Shown: positions 19,722-28,393 of the stretch, in pieces
How the letters are laid out: each line of letters opens with the position of its first letter
Numbering within the stretch: the first letter of the stretch is position 1
NCBI RefSeq assembly: GCF_014084125.1
Contig: NZ_CP048405.1
Span: 6,138,001 to 6,202,000 of the forward strand
Reading direction: 5' to 3'
Source of the DNA: Streptacidiphilus sp. PB12-B1b
GTDB taxonomy: Bacteria > Actinomycetota > Actinomycetes > Streptomycetales > Streptomycetaceae
Length of the DNA stretch: 64,000 nucleotides
Made by a program: the position numbers and the translations under genes
Notes under the pieces: model-generated
What the model was told of the DNA's origin: nothing
Seen by the model: only the letters and a program-made list of their open reading frames with translations
The model's database searches: none

Positions 19722-21142
19722 CGGTTCTCCCCCTGGGGTGGGACGCCGCCGGGTGCGGCGCAGGCGGCGGCGACGGCGTCGGCCAGCCGGTCCAGGACGG
19801 CGGCGGCCTGCTCGTCGGTCATGGTGAGCGGCGGCAGCAGCCGCACCACACTGCTGTGCCGGCCGCCCAGCTCCACGATCAGGCCCCGGCGCAGCGCCTG
19901 GGCCCGGACCTCGGCGGCGAGCCGGGGTGCAGCCGGGCGGGTGCCGCGCGGGTCGGGCTCGGCCTCGGGATCGACCAGTTCGACGCCGAGCATCAGGCCG
20001 CGCCCCCGGACGTCGCCGATGGCGGGCTGCTCCCCGGCCAGGGCGCGCAGCCGGTCGAGCAGGCGCCGGCCGAGCTCGGCGGCGCGGGCGGCCAGGCCCT
20101 CGGTGCGGATGTGCCGCAGGGTGGCCGCACCGGCGGCCATGGCCAGCTGGTTGCCCCGGAAGGTCCCGGCGTGCGCGCCGGGGGCCCAGACGTCCAGCTC
20201 GCCCCGGTAGACGATGGCGGCCAACGGCAGGCTGCCGCCGATGGCCTTGGAGACCACCATGACGTCCGGGATGATCCCGGAGTGCTGGACGGCCCAGAAC
20301 ATCCCGGTCCGGCCGACGCCCGTCTGCACCTCGTCCACGATCAGCGGGATGTCCCGGGCGGCGGTGATCCGGCGCAGCTCGCGCAGCCAGTCGTCGGGCG
20401 CGGGGACGACCCCGCCCTCGCCCTGGACCGCCTCGACGATCATGGCGGCGGGCGGTTCGATGCCGGCCTTGGGGTCGTCCAGCAGGGTGGTGGTCCAGTG
20501 CGCGGAGAGCCGGGCGGCCTCGGGGCCGCCGACCCCGAACGGGCAGCGGTAGTCGTAGGGGAAGGGCAGCCGCACCGGCTGCTGAACCGTTCCACCGAGC
20601 CCGGCCCGGACCGCCGTGTCGCTGCCGGCCGCCAGCGCGCCGGCCGTCATGCCGTGGTAGGCGCCGGTGAAGGCCAGCAGGCCGCTGCGGCCGGTGGCGG
20701 TGCGCACCAGCTTCAGCGCGGCCTCGACCGCGTCGGTCCCGGCCGGGCTGCAGAACTGGATCCGGGCGCCGTCGGCGAAGCGCGGCGGCAGGCTTTCGAA
20801 CAGCTCGGTGGTGAAGGCGTCCTTGACCGGGGTGGCCAGGTCCAGCACGTGCAGCGGCGCACCGGAGTCCAGCACCCGGCGGAGCGCGGCCAGCACCACC
20901 GGGTGGTTGTGGCCGAGGGCGAGGGTGCCGGCGCCGGAGAGGCAGTCCAGGTACTGGCGGCCGTCCGCGCCCTCGACGGTCATGCCCTGGGCGCGCACCG
21001 GGACGACGGGCAGCGAGCGCGCGTACGTCCGGGCGGCGGACTCGCGGGCGGCCTGGCGGGCCAGGACGGCCTCGGCGACGGTCTCGCCGGGCGCGGCACT
21101 GGGGGCGTTCTCGGCGGGCGGCGGTACGACGGGCAGGTGCAC
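19718..21142 (-). CDS. Class III aminotransferase, diaminobutyrate--2-oxoglutarate type
   Basis: A PLP aminotransferase predicted to make L-2,4-diaminobutyrate from aspartate semialdehyde with glutamate as donor, the first step of the siderophore diamine. DEVQTGVGRTG holds the PLP-ring Asp, and VVSKAIGGSLP contains the PLP lysine (about residue 299). GTFRGNQLAMAA is also characteristic. The start is the GTG (VHLPVVPP) with GAGGAG ten bases upstream; an upstream ATG beside it is out of frame. It is the first gene of the operon, 160 bp beyond the hflX terminator. I looked for a DmdR/IdeR iron box upstream and did not see a convincing one. Confidence 0.88.
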   Translation of the reverse strand: MHLPVVPPPAENAPSAAPGETVAEAVLARQAARESAARTYARSLPVVPVRAQGMTVEGADGRQYLDCLSGAGTLALGHNHPVVLAALRRVLDSGAPLHVLDLATPVKDAFTTELFESLPPRFADGARIQFCSPAGTDAVEAALKLVRTATGRSGLLAFTGAYHGMTAGALAAGSDTAVRAGLGGTVQQPVRLPFPYDYRCPFGVGGPEAARLSAHWTTTLLDDPKAGIEPPAAMIVEAVQGEGGVVPAPDDWLRELRRITAARDIPLIVDEVQTGVGRTGMFWAVQHSGIIPDVMVVSKAIGGSLPLAAIVYRGELDVWAPGAHAGTFRGNQLAMAAGAATLRHIRTEGLAARAAELGRRLLDRLRALAGEQPAIGDVRGRGLMLGVELVDPEAEPDPRGTRPAAPRLAAEVRAQALRRGLIVELGGRHSSVVRLLPPLTMTDEQAAAVLDRLADAVAAACAAPGGVPPQGENR

Positions 21143-21301
21143 GGGCTCGCATCTCCTCACGACAGAGGGGGCAGCCTCACGGGTGAGGACCCCTCCAGGT
21201 CCCCGGGCCATGCACTCCTTTGGAATGACGCCCACTTGGTCAAACGACCCAGGGCCGCGTTGATCACGCATCAACCGGGGAGCACACATAGTTCACACAA
21301 A

Positions 21302-21348
21302 ACGGCCGCCGACCGCCCCTCCGGGCGGGAGGGGCGGTCGGCGGCCGT
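21302..21348 (-). terminator. Strong hairpin terminator after hflX
   Basis: A perfect 19-bp stem (ACGGCCGCCGACCGCCCCT and its complement) with a nine-base loop. On the hflX-coding strand it is followed by TTTTGTGTG, a rare T-rich tail for this genome, making it a good intrinsic terminator. It separates hflX from the siderophore operon. Confidence 0.85.
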
Positions 21349-21369
21349 CTGCGACAGCGCTCACGGGTG

Positions 21370-22881
21370 TCAGCCGGTGTGGGCCGCCACCGCGAAGCGC
21401 TCCAGCTCGGCGGCGAGATCCGGCAGGACCCGCGCGGTGAGCTGGGTGCCGTCGTTGGTGTGCTCCTCGGAGAGCACCTCGCCCTCCTGGTGGACCCGGG
21501 AGACCAGGTCGCCGCGGGTGTACGGGACCAGCGCGACCAGCTCCACCGAGGGCCGGGGCAGCTGGTCCTCCAGCAGCCGCAGCAGCTCGTCCATGCCCTG
21601 CCCGGTGCGGGCGGAGACCACGATGGCGTGCGGCTCGCGGCGGAGCAGCCGCTGCAGCACGTCGGGATCGGCCGCGTCCGCCTTGTTGATCACCACGATC
21701 TCCGGGACCTGCTGGGCGTCGACCTCCACGATGACCTGCCGTACGGCGGCCAGCTGGGACTCCGGCTCGGGGTGCGAGCCGTCGACCACGTGCAGGATCA
21801 GGTCGGCGTCGGCGACCTCCTCCATGGTGGAGCGGAACGCCTCGACCAGGTGGTGCGGCAGGTGCCGGACGAAGCCGACGGTGTCGGCCAGGGTGTAGAC
21901 CCGACCGCCCGGGGTCTCCGCGCGGCGGACCGTCGGATCCAGAGTGGCGAACAGCGCGTTCTCGACCAGTACCCCGGCCCCGGTGAGCCGGTTGAGCAGC
22001 GAGGACTTGCCCGCGTTGGTGTACCCGGCGATGGCCACCGAGGGCACCTGGTGGCGGCGCCGCTCCTGCCGCTTGGTGTCGCGGCCCTTCTTCATGTCGG
22101 CGATCTCCCGGCGGAGCTTCGCCATCTTCTCGCGGATCCGCCGCCGGTCGGTCTCGATCTTGGTCTCACCGGGACCGCGGGTGGCCATGCCACCGCCGCC
22201 GCCGGCCGAGGAGCCGCCGCCACCACCCATCTGCCGGGAGAGCGACGCACCCCAGCCGCGCAGCCGGGGCAACATGTACTGCATCTGGGCGAGCGAGACC
22301 TGCGCCTTGCCCTCCCGGGACTTGGCGTGCTGGGCGAAGATGTCCAGGATCAGCGCCGTCCGGTCGACGACCTTGACCTTGACCACGTCCTCCAGGTGGA
22401 TCAGCTGGCCGGGGCTCAGCTCACCGTCGCAGACCACCGTGTCCGCGCCGGTCTCCAGGACGATGTCGCGCAGCTCCCGGGCCTTGCCGGAGCCGATGTA
22501 GGTGGCCGGGTCGGGCCGGTCGCGGCGCTGGATCACGCCGTCCAGCACCTGCGATCCGGCGGTCTCGGCGAGGGCGGCCAGCTCCGCCAGGGAGTTCGCC
22601 GCCTCCTCGGCCGTGCCGTCGGTCCAGACGCCGACGAGGACGACGCGCTCCAGTCGGAGCTGCCGGTACTCGACCTCGGTGACGTCCTGCAGTTCGGTGG
22701 ACAGCCCGGTGACGCGGCGCAGGGCGGCACGGTCGGTCCGGTCGTACTGGTCACCGTCGTAGTCGTTGTCGCGGTAACCGCCGCCCATGCCCAGCCCGAG
22801 TCCTCCCGCGAGGTCCTCGTCCATCAGTGCCTCAGCCCGACGGGGCTCGGCGGTGTCGCGGGGTTCGAACGTGGAGGTCAT
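21370..22881 (-). CDS. hflX: GTPase HflX
   Basis: A ribosome-associated GTPase that splits stalled or hibernating ribosomes. The N-terminal HflX domain includes YIGSGKARELRD and the glycine-rich loop that precedes GPGETKIETDRR. The G domain has G1 GYTNAGKSSLLNRL (about residue 290), G2/G3 with DTVGFVRHLP and G4 NKAD. The protein is 503 residues; the N-terminal 50 are variable. Its ATG overlaps the stop of the RelA/SpoT-like gene (ATGA), so the two are co-translated. A strong terminator follows. Confidence 0.95.
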   Translation of the reverse strand: MTSTFEPRDTAEPRRAEALMDEDLAGGLGLGMGGGYRDNDYDGDQYDRTDRAALRRVTGLSTELQDVTEVEYRQLRLERVVLVGVWTDGTAEEAANSLAELAALAETAGSQVLDGVIQRRDRPDPATYIGSGKARELRDIVLETGADTVVCDGELSPGQLIHLEDVVKVKVVDRTALILDIFAQHAKSREGKAQVSLAQMQYMLPRLRGWGASLSRQMGGGGGSSAGGGGGMATRGPGETKIETDRRRIREKMAKLRREIADMKKGRDTKRQERRRHQVPSVAIAGYTNAGKSSLLNRLTGAGVLVENALFATLDPTVRRAETPGGRVYTLADTVGFVRHLPHHLVEAFRSTMEEVADADLILHVVDGSHPEPESQLAAVRQVIVEVDAQQVPEIVVINKADAADPDVLQRLLRREPHAIVVSARTGQGMDELLRLLEDQLPRPSVELVALVPYTRGDLVSRVHQEGEVLSEEHTNDGTQLTARVLPDLAAELERFAVAAHTG

Positions 22882-25310
22882 TGTGTCCTTAGGGTCGGCG
22901 ATCCGCTCGGATGCGGGCTTGCAGGGGAAAACGCCGCGGGCTCACCGCTCATTCCCGTCGTTCCCGCTGACGATGGTCGCATGCCCGCTCCGGCGGGGTC
23001 ATCCCCATTTTCCGGCCCGTCCGAACCCTGCGGCCCGGCCCGGTAGACGTCGTACACCCCGGCCACCCGCAGCATGGCCCGCATCAGCTCGGGCAGCGCC
23101 CCGGCGTCGGGCAGCTCCACGGTGTAGGTGTGCCGGACCCGCAGCTCCTGCGGGGGCTCGACGGAGGCGGAGACGATGTCCACTCCGGTGGCGGACATGG
23201 CCGCGGTCAGGTCGGCCAGCAGCCGGGGGCGGCCCAGGGCGTCGGCCTGGACCGTGACCCGGTAGCCGCTGGGGGCGGCGTCCCGGGCCCAGGCGACCTG
23301 GACCGGGGTGCGGCCGCCGACGGCCATGCCGATGCCGGTGCGGCAGTCCCGGCGGTGCACGGCGACCGCGCCGCCGCGGATGGCGAAGCCGACCAGGGCG
23401 TCCGGCGGGACCGGGGTGCAGCAGCGGGCGAGCCGGACCGGCGCGTCCGGCAGCCCGGCAGCGACCACCGCCGCCGACTGCGACTGCCGGGGCGCCTCGG
23501 CGGCGGAGGCGGCGGCTCTGGGCGCGGACGCCCGGGGCGCGGCAGTTCTGGGCGCGGCGGCCGGGGGCCCGGACGGCGGGTGCTCCTGGTCGGCCGGGGG
23601 CTGCGGGGCGGCCGGGTGTTCGGCCAGCCAGCGTTCGATGGCGATGCGGGCCGAGGGCGTCCGGGCGTGGGCGAGCCACTCCGGATCGGGACCGCCCGGT
23701 TCGCCGCCGGGCTCGCCCGGTTCACCGGACTCGGTGAGGACGTCCACCGCGTCGCCGTCGCGCAGCAGGGTGGACAGGGCGGTGAGCCGGCCGTTGACCC
23801 GGGCGCCGATACATCGGTGGCCGACGTCCTCGCCGAGGGCGTAGGCGACGTCCACACAGCTGGAGCCGGAGGGCAGCTGGAGCGTGCCGCCGCCCTCGGT
23901 GACCACGGTCAGCTCGCCGTCGCCGGAGAGGTCGGCGGTGAGGGCGGACCAGAAGGTGTCGGCGTCCGGGGTCTCCCGCTGCCAGTCGAGCAGCCGGGCC
24001 AGCCAGCCGGGCCGGGCCGGGTCGGTGCGGTCCAGCTCGTCCCGCTCGGGCGTGGAACCGGGCCCGGCGCCGTCGCCGCCCTCGGCGGGCTGCTCCTCGG
24101 CGGTGCCGCCCCCGGGGGTGTCCAGCGCGACCACGCCGAACTCGGCGACCCGGTGCATGTGTTCGGTCCGCACCAGGACCTCGACCACCTGGCCGGGGCC
24201 GGTGGTGACGGCGGTGTGCAGCGACTGGTAGAGGTTGAACTTGGGACCGGCGATGAAGTCCTTGAACTCCCCCGGCAGCGGCGTCCAGCAGGTGTGCAGC
24301 TCGCCCAGGACGGCGTAGCAGTCGGCGTTCTCCTCGACCACGACCAGCAGCCGGCCGAAGTCGCACGGCGTCAGCTCGGTGCGGTGGAGCAGGGCGCGGT
24401 GCACCGAGACGCAGTGCCGGGGGCGGACGGTGACCTCGGCCTGGATCCGGGCCTCGCGCAGCTGCCGCCGCAGCAGCCCGGCGAACTCGCCGAGCGGATC
24501 GGCCTCGGCGCGTTCGTGGGCGGCGAGGAGCTCCTGGGTGCGGGCGTACTCCTCCGGGTGGAGGGTGGCGAAGACGATGTCCTCCAGCTCGGTCTTGACC
24601 ACCTGGATGCCGAGCCGTTCGGCGAGCGGGATCAGGACGTCCCGGGTGACCTTGGCGATGCGCACCTGGCTGGCGGGCTTCATGTGCCGGATGGTGCGCA
24701 TGTTGTGCAGCCGGTCGGCGAGTTTGATGACCATCACCCGGACGTCCTCGCCGGTGGCCAGCAGCATCTTGCGGAAGGTCTCGGCCTCGGCGGCGGCGCC
24801 GAAGTCGACCTTCTCCAACTTGGTGACGCCGTCGACCAGATAGGCGACCTCGTCGCCGAAGCCCGCGCGCACCTGATCCAGGGTCACCGCCGTGTCCTCG
24901 ACCGTGTCGTGGAGCAGCGAGGCGACCAGCGCCGTGGTCTCCGCGCCCAGTTGGGCGAGGATCATGGTGACCGCGAGCGGATGGGTGATGTAGGGCTCGC
25001 CGCTCTTGCGGGTCTGCCCGCGGTGGGAGGCCTCGGCAACCTCGTAGGCCCGCCCGAGCAGGGCGATGTCGGCCCCGGGGTGGTGGCTGCGGTGGGCCCG
25101 GACGACGGGCTCCATGGCGTCCGCGAGCTGCGGTCTGGGGCCGCCCGCGAGCAGCGCGGCGAAACCGGCGCGGCCCAGCCCGGAGCGGGCCCGGGCGCGG
25201 CGCAGGGCGCCGCCGCCGCGCGGCGCGGCGGTCGGCGGTGAGACGGCCCGGCGGCCGTCCAGCGGGATGACGGGCGGGATGACGGGAAGATCACCGGCAT
25301 TGATGTTCAT
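22878..25310 (-). CDS. rshA: RelA/SpoT homologue (second RSH protein, RshA-like)
   Basis: Controls (p)ppGpp. The hydrolase domain looks intact: THPLAV, LLHDTVEDT (catalytic HD and ED, about residue 137) and DRLHNMRTI. The synthetase domain follows (about residues 285-390) with GEFKDFIAGPKFNLYQSLHT, but several positions differ from active enzymes: GRPKH is VRPRH, the RxKD motif reads EFKD, and the adenine-stacking Arg appears to be Leu. TGS (QLPSGSSCVDVAYALGEDVG) and a C-terminal ACT domain (LADLTAAMSATGVDIVSAS) are present, separated by a long Pro/Ala linker. The ATG is chosen because GGAGG lies five bases upstream. The gene is coupled to hflX. It is distinct from the main relA of Streptomyces, which normally lies elsewhere. 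Confidence 0.9.
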   Translation of the reverse strand: MNINAGDLPVIPPVIPLDGRRAVSPPTAAPRGGGALRRARARSGLGRAGFAALLAGGPRPQLADAMEPVVRAHRSHHPGADIALLGRAYEVAEASHRGQTRKSGEPYITHPLAVTMILAQLGAETTALVASLLHDTVEDTAVTLDQVRAGFGDEVAYLVDGVTKLEKVDFGAAAEAETFRKMLLATGEDVRVMVIKLADRLHNMRTIRHMKPASQVRIAKVTRDVLIPLAERLGIQVVKTELEDIVFATLHPEEYARTQELLAAHERAEADPLGEFAGLLRRQLREARIQAEVTVRPRHCVSVHRALLHRTELTPCDFGRLLVVVEENADCYAVLGELHTCWTPLPGEFKDFIAGPKFNLYQSLHTAVTTGPGQVVEVLVRTEHMHRVAEFGVVALDTPGGGTAEEQPAEGGDGAGPGSTPERDELDRTDPARPGWLARLLDWQRETPDADTFWSALTADLSGDGELTVVTEGGGTLQLPSGSSCVDVAYALGEDVGHRCIGARVNGRLTALSTLLRDGDAVDVLTESGEPGEPGGEPGGPDPEWLAHARTPSARIAIERWLAEHPAAPQPPADQEHPPSGPPAAAPRTAAPRASAPRAAASAAEAPRQSQSAAVVAAGLPDAPVRLARCCTPVPPDALVGFAIRGGAVAVHRRDCRTGIGMAVGGRTPVQVAWARDAAPSGYRVTVQADALGRPRLLADLTAAMSATGVDIVSASVEPPQELRVRHTYTVELPDAGALPELMRAMLRVAGVYDVYRAGPQGSDGPENGDDPAGAGMRPSSAGTTGMSGEPAAFSPASPHPSGSPTLRTQ

Positions 25311-25472
25311 GCGCACCTCCGGCAGCGATCACCGGAGTGGGCAGGCACCCCGATGGTCCATCCTACCGAGTGGAGCACGCTGGGCGACGCCGTGTATTCC
25401 CAACGTCACCTTGATCACCCATTCGGGGGATTTGAAACGCTTGCGAAGTGGCAAGGCTTTGAGGTTGCGGCG

Positions 25473-26363
25473 TCAGCCGGCGGCGAGCCAGTCGGCGTCC
25501 GCCACGCCCTCGGCCAGGACCACCGCCGGGCCGGTCATCTCGACCGTGCCGTCCGGCAGTTCGGTGATCTCCAGGCGTCCGCCGGGGACGTCCACGGTGT
25601 AGCTGGCGGGCTGCCCGGTGACGGCGGGGTCCAGGCCGTCGCGGCGGGCGGCGGCGACCATGACGGCGCAGGCGCCGGTGCCGCAGGAGCGGGTCTCGCC
25701 GGAGCCGCGCTCGTGCACCCGCATGGCCACGTGGCGCGGGCCCCGGTCGACCACGAACTCAACGTTCACGCCGGTCGGGTAGACCCCGGCCGGGGCGACC
25801 GGCGGGGCGGTCAGCAGGTCGCCCGCGTGGTCGAGGTCGTCCACGAAGGCGACCGCGTGCGGATTGCCCATGTTGACGTTGAGTGCGGGCCAGTTGCGCT
25901 CGCCGACGGTCACCCGGATGCCGTCCGGGCCGGGCAGGTCGGCGCGGCCCATGCGTACCGTGACCGGGGCGGGGCCGTCCGGGCCGTCGGCGGCGAGCCG
26001 GGCCCGGCGGATTCCGGCCCGGGTGGCGACGGCCAGCTCGCCCGGCTCGGCGAGCCCGGCCAGGACCAGGTAGCGGGCGAAGACCCGGACGCCGTTGCCG
26101 CACATCTCGGCGATGCTGCCGTCGGCGTTGCGGTAGTCCATGAACCACTCGGCCTCGTCGGCCATGGCCCGGGCCTCCGGGTGGGCGGCGGAGCGGACGA
26201 CGCGCAGCAGGCCGTCGCCGCCGATCCCGGCGCGGCGGTCGCACAGCCGGGCCACGGCGGCCGGTCCCAGCTCGATCCGGCCGTCCGGGTCGGGCACGAT
26301 GACGAAGTCGTTCTCGGTGCCGTGCCCCTTGAGGAACCGCAGGCCCTTCAGCATCTCGCTCAC
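25473..26363 (-). CDS. dapF: Diaminopimelate epimerase
   Basis: Converts LL- to meso-diaminopimelate for lysine; Streptomyces walls mainly use the LL form, so the product chiefly feeds lysine. Both catalytic cysteines are present: EMCGNGVRVFARYL (about residue 87) and RSCGTGACAVMV (about residue 228). KGHGTENDFVI at the N-terminus is the substrate loop. The 296 residues match the family. The start is an ATG; a second one three codons later (MLKGLRF) is equally possible. A small membrane protein gene lies upstream on the same strand. Confidence 0.96.
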   Translation of the reverse strand: MSEMLKGLRFLKGHGTENDFVIVPDPDGRIELGPAAVARLCDRRAGIGGDGLLRVVRSAAHPEARAMADEAEWFMDYRNADGSIAEMCGNGVRVFARYLVLAGLAEPGELAVATRAGIRRARLAADGPDGPAPVTVRMGRADLPGPDGIRVTVGERNWPALNVNMGNPHAVAFVDDLDHAGDLLTAPPVAPAGVYPTGVNVEFVVDRGPRHVAMRVHERGSGETRSCGTGACAVMVAAARRDGLDPAVTGQPASYTVDVPGGRLEITELPDGTVEMTGPAVVLAEGVADADWLAAG

Positions 26364-26402
26364 CCGCCCATCCTACGGGGGCGGTACCGGCGCGGCGGCC
26401 GG

Positions 26403-26849
26403 TCAGCCGTTGATGCGGGCGACCCGCCAGACCGCCAGTGCCAGCAGGAACGCCGCGATCGCGGTGTACGCCAGCAGCGCCCGCCAGTCGGCCGCGCGGC
26501 CGGACCCCTGCCGGGGCAGACCCGGCCAGGCGTACCCGGCGCGCCGGGTGGCCATGGCGGCCCAGCCGGCCGAGGCGGCGGTGAGCAGCAGCCCGAGCAT
26601 GCCGACGACCGCGCCGCCGCCGCCGGACTCGAACGCCAGCGGGAAGGCGAACATCAGCGAGCCGATGGTGGCGACCGCGATGATGGGGATGATCTGCCAC
26701 AGCCTCAGACGCCCTACGGGGCGCAGCTCGCGCTCGGTGACCGGGCCGATCTCCAGGCCCTGGCCGGGCAGCGGTTCGGAGTCGAGGCCGTCGGGCCCGA
26801 ACGGGTCGCCGTGCAGCCGATGGATCTCGGGGCCGGTATCCATGGACAC
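26403..26849 (-). CDS. Small membrane protein of unknown function
   Basis: About 148 residues. The N-terminal 50 are hydrophilic. Three membrane segments follow: IIPIIAVATIGSLMFAFPLA, GAVVGMLGLLLTAASAGWAA and LLAYTAIAAFLLALAVW. No family is recognised. The GTG start (VSMDTGPE) has AGGGAGG four bases upstream; the ATG two codons later is the alternative. It lies between miaA and dapF on the same strand and may be co-transcribed with dapF, 39 bp away, but no functional link is evident. Confidence 0.7.
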   Translation of the reverse strand: MSMDTGPEIHRLHGDPFGPDGLDSEPLPGQGLEIGPVTERELRPVGRLRLWQIIPIIAVATIGSLMFAFPLAFESGGGGAVVGMLGLLLTAASAGWAAMATRRAGYAWPGLPRQGSGRAADWRALLAYTAIAAFLLALAVWRVARING

Positions 26850-27003
26850 GCGGCCTCCCTGTGCGCTGGTGACCGACGGCCGCTGCGACCCGGTCTGCTG
26901 AATCTCGATGATTGATGATGGCACGTGCACCTCATCTCTCGGGGCTCGTACGGGCCTCGGCGGTGATCCGTGGCCATGACGTGATCAGGCCGTAACACCC
27001 CAC

Positions 27004-27939
27004 CTACCGCCCGCTCACGTGCACCCGTTCGAGAGCCCGCCCCACCAGCACAGATGGATGCTCGTCGGCGCTCCGGGAGAGCCAGTGCACCCGGGGGTCG
27101 CGGCGGAACCAGGACTCCTGACGGCGCGCGAATCGCCGGGTGGCGCGCACGGTCTCGGCGCGCGCCTCCTGCTCGCTGCACTCCCCGTCGAGCTGGGCCA
27201 GGGCCTGCTGGTAGCCGAGGGCGCGGGAGGCGGTGCGCCCGTCGCGCAGGCCCACCGCCGCGAGCGCCTCGACCTCCTGGACGAGCCCGGCCTCCCACAT
27301 CCGGTCGACCCGCAGCGCGATCCGCTCGTCCAGCTCCGGCCGGGGCAGCTGCACCCCGATCTGCACGGTGTCGTACACCGATTGGTGGCCGGGCAGGTTG
27401 GCGGTGAAGGACTTGCCGGTGATCTCCACGACCTCCAGTGCCCGGACGATCCGGCGGCCGTTGCTGGGCAGGATCGCCTGCGCCGCCGGCGGGTCGACCT
27501 CGGCGAGCCGCCGGTGCAGCGCGCCGGAGCCCTCGGCCTCCAGCTCGGCCTCCAGCCGCGCCCGGACCTCCGCATCCGTGCCGGGGAACTCCAACTCGTC
27601 CACGGCTGCCCGGACGTAGAGCCCGGAGCCGCCGACCAGCACCGGCGTCCGGCCCTGGGCGAGCAGCGCGTCGATCACCTCGCGGGCCATCCGCTGGTAC
27701 TCCGCGACGCTGGCGGCGACGGTCACGTCCCAGACGTCGAGCAGGTGGTGCGGCACTCCCCGGCGCTCCTGCGGCGTGAGTTTCGCCGTGCCGATGTCCA
27801 TGCCCCGGTAGAGCTGCATGGAGTCGGTGTTCACCACCTCGCCGCCGAGTTCCAGCGCCAAGGCCACGCCGAGATCTGACTTTCCGGCGGCTGTTGCGCC
27901 GACGACGGTGATGACACGCGGGATACGGGGGATGTTCAC
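27004..27939 (-). CDS. miaA: tRNA dimethylallyltransferase
   Basis: Transfers a dimethylallyl group to A37 of tRNAs reading UNN codons; MiaB, encoded 1.2 kb away, then thiomethylates it. The P-loop is VVGATAAGKSDLGVALA (about residue 10). Next come VNTDSMQLYRGMDIGTAK, the substrate Asp segment, and GGSGLYVRA. SRALGYQQAL and the basic FARRQESWFRRDP tail are also diagnostic. About 311 residues. The GTG start (VNIPRIPR) gives the usual N-terminus; a TTG seven codons upstream is possible. Neither has a strong ribosome-binding site. Confidence 0.94.
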   Translation of the reverse strand: MNIPRIPRVITVVGATAAGKSDLGVALALELGGEVVNTDSMQLYRGMDIGTAKLTPQERRGVPHHLLDVWDVTVAASVAEYQRMAREVIDALLAQGRTPVLVGGSGLYVRAAVDELEFPGTDAEVRARLEAELEAEGSGALHRRLAEVDPPAAQAILPSNGRRIVRALEVVEITGKSFTANLPGHQSVYDTVQIGVQLPRPELDERIALRVDRMWEAGLVQEVEALAAVGLRDGRTASRALGYQQALAQLDGECSEQEARAETVRATRRFARRQESWFRRDPRVHWLSRSADEHPSVLVGRALERVHVSGR

Positions 27940-28065
27940 CGGGACAGTCTCGCAAATCAACGATTCATCCAGTGCACGGATCAGGCACGGCTCGTACGCT
28001 ATGACCGACTAGGGGTGCTTTGCCCGCTTCGCGGCGGTACCCGGACCCACTACGAAGGAGCCGCC

Positions 28066-28320
28066 ATGGGCATCTCCGACAGCCTCAAGGACGCCTTGGG
28101 CCAGGCCAAGGACAAGGCCACCGAGCTCGCGGGGAAGCACAGCTCGACCATCGACTCGGGCCTGGACAAGGTCGGTGAGATGGCCGACAAGGCGACCAAG
28201 GGCAAGTACAGCGACCAGATCCTCAGCGGTCGTGACAAGGCCAAGCACGCATTGGACAACCTGGCCGCCGACAAGCCCGTGGTGCCGGGCGAGACGGTGA
28301 CCCCGCCCGAGTCCCCCTGA
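28066..28320 (+). CDS. Small antitoxin-like protein (MT0933/Rv0909 antitoxin family)
   Basis: 84 residues, highly charged and almost certainly helical, with Lys/Asp/Ala-rich repeats (DSLKDALGQAKDKATELAGK, then DKVGEMADKATKGKYSDQI). This resembles the MT0933-like antitoxin family, named after the antitoxin of an M. tuberculosis pair. No toxin gene sits beside it: the neighbours are miaA and a LigB-like gene on the other strand. In this setting it may be a general small helical protein rather than half of a toxin pair. The ATG has GAAGGAG five bases upstream. Confidence 0.75.
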   Translation: MGISDSLKDALGQAKDKATELAGKHSSTIDSGLDKVGEMADKATKGKYSDQILSGRDKAKHALDNLAADKPVVPGETVTPPESP

Positions 28321-28334
28321 CCCGAGCGGCAAGG

Positions 28335-28363
28335 GGGCGCGGCCCGGACTCCGGGGCGCGCCC
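28335..28363. terminator. Possible hairpin between convergent genes
   Basis: A seven-bp GGGCGCG/CGCGCCC stem encloses a smaller CCCGGA/TCCGGG pairing. It lies between the convergent ends of the antitoxin-like gene and the LigB-like gene. It is weaker than the other terminators in this window. Confidence 0.35.
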
Positions 28364-28393
28364 TCGCCGTCCCAGAGCTCGGCTCCGGGCGGC

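Noticed and set aside
21143-21301. DmdR/IdeR iron box in front of the siderophore operon
   Set aside because: No 19-bp palindrome of the TTAGGTTAGGC type was found on either strand of this interval.
19637-21898. 753-codon plus-strand frame across the siderophore operon start and hflX end
   Set aside because: It runs through a strong terminator and two well-supported genes on the opposite strand and has no motifs of its own.
28066-28320. Complete toxin-antitoxin pair at the antitoxin-like gene
   Set aside because: No toxin-like gene is adjacent; the flanking genes are miaA and a LigB-like gene, both on the opposite strand.
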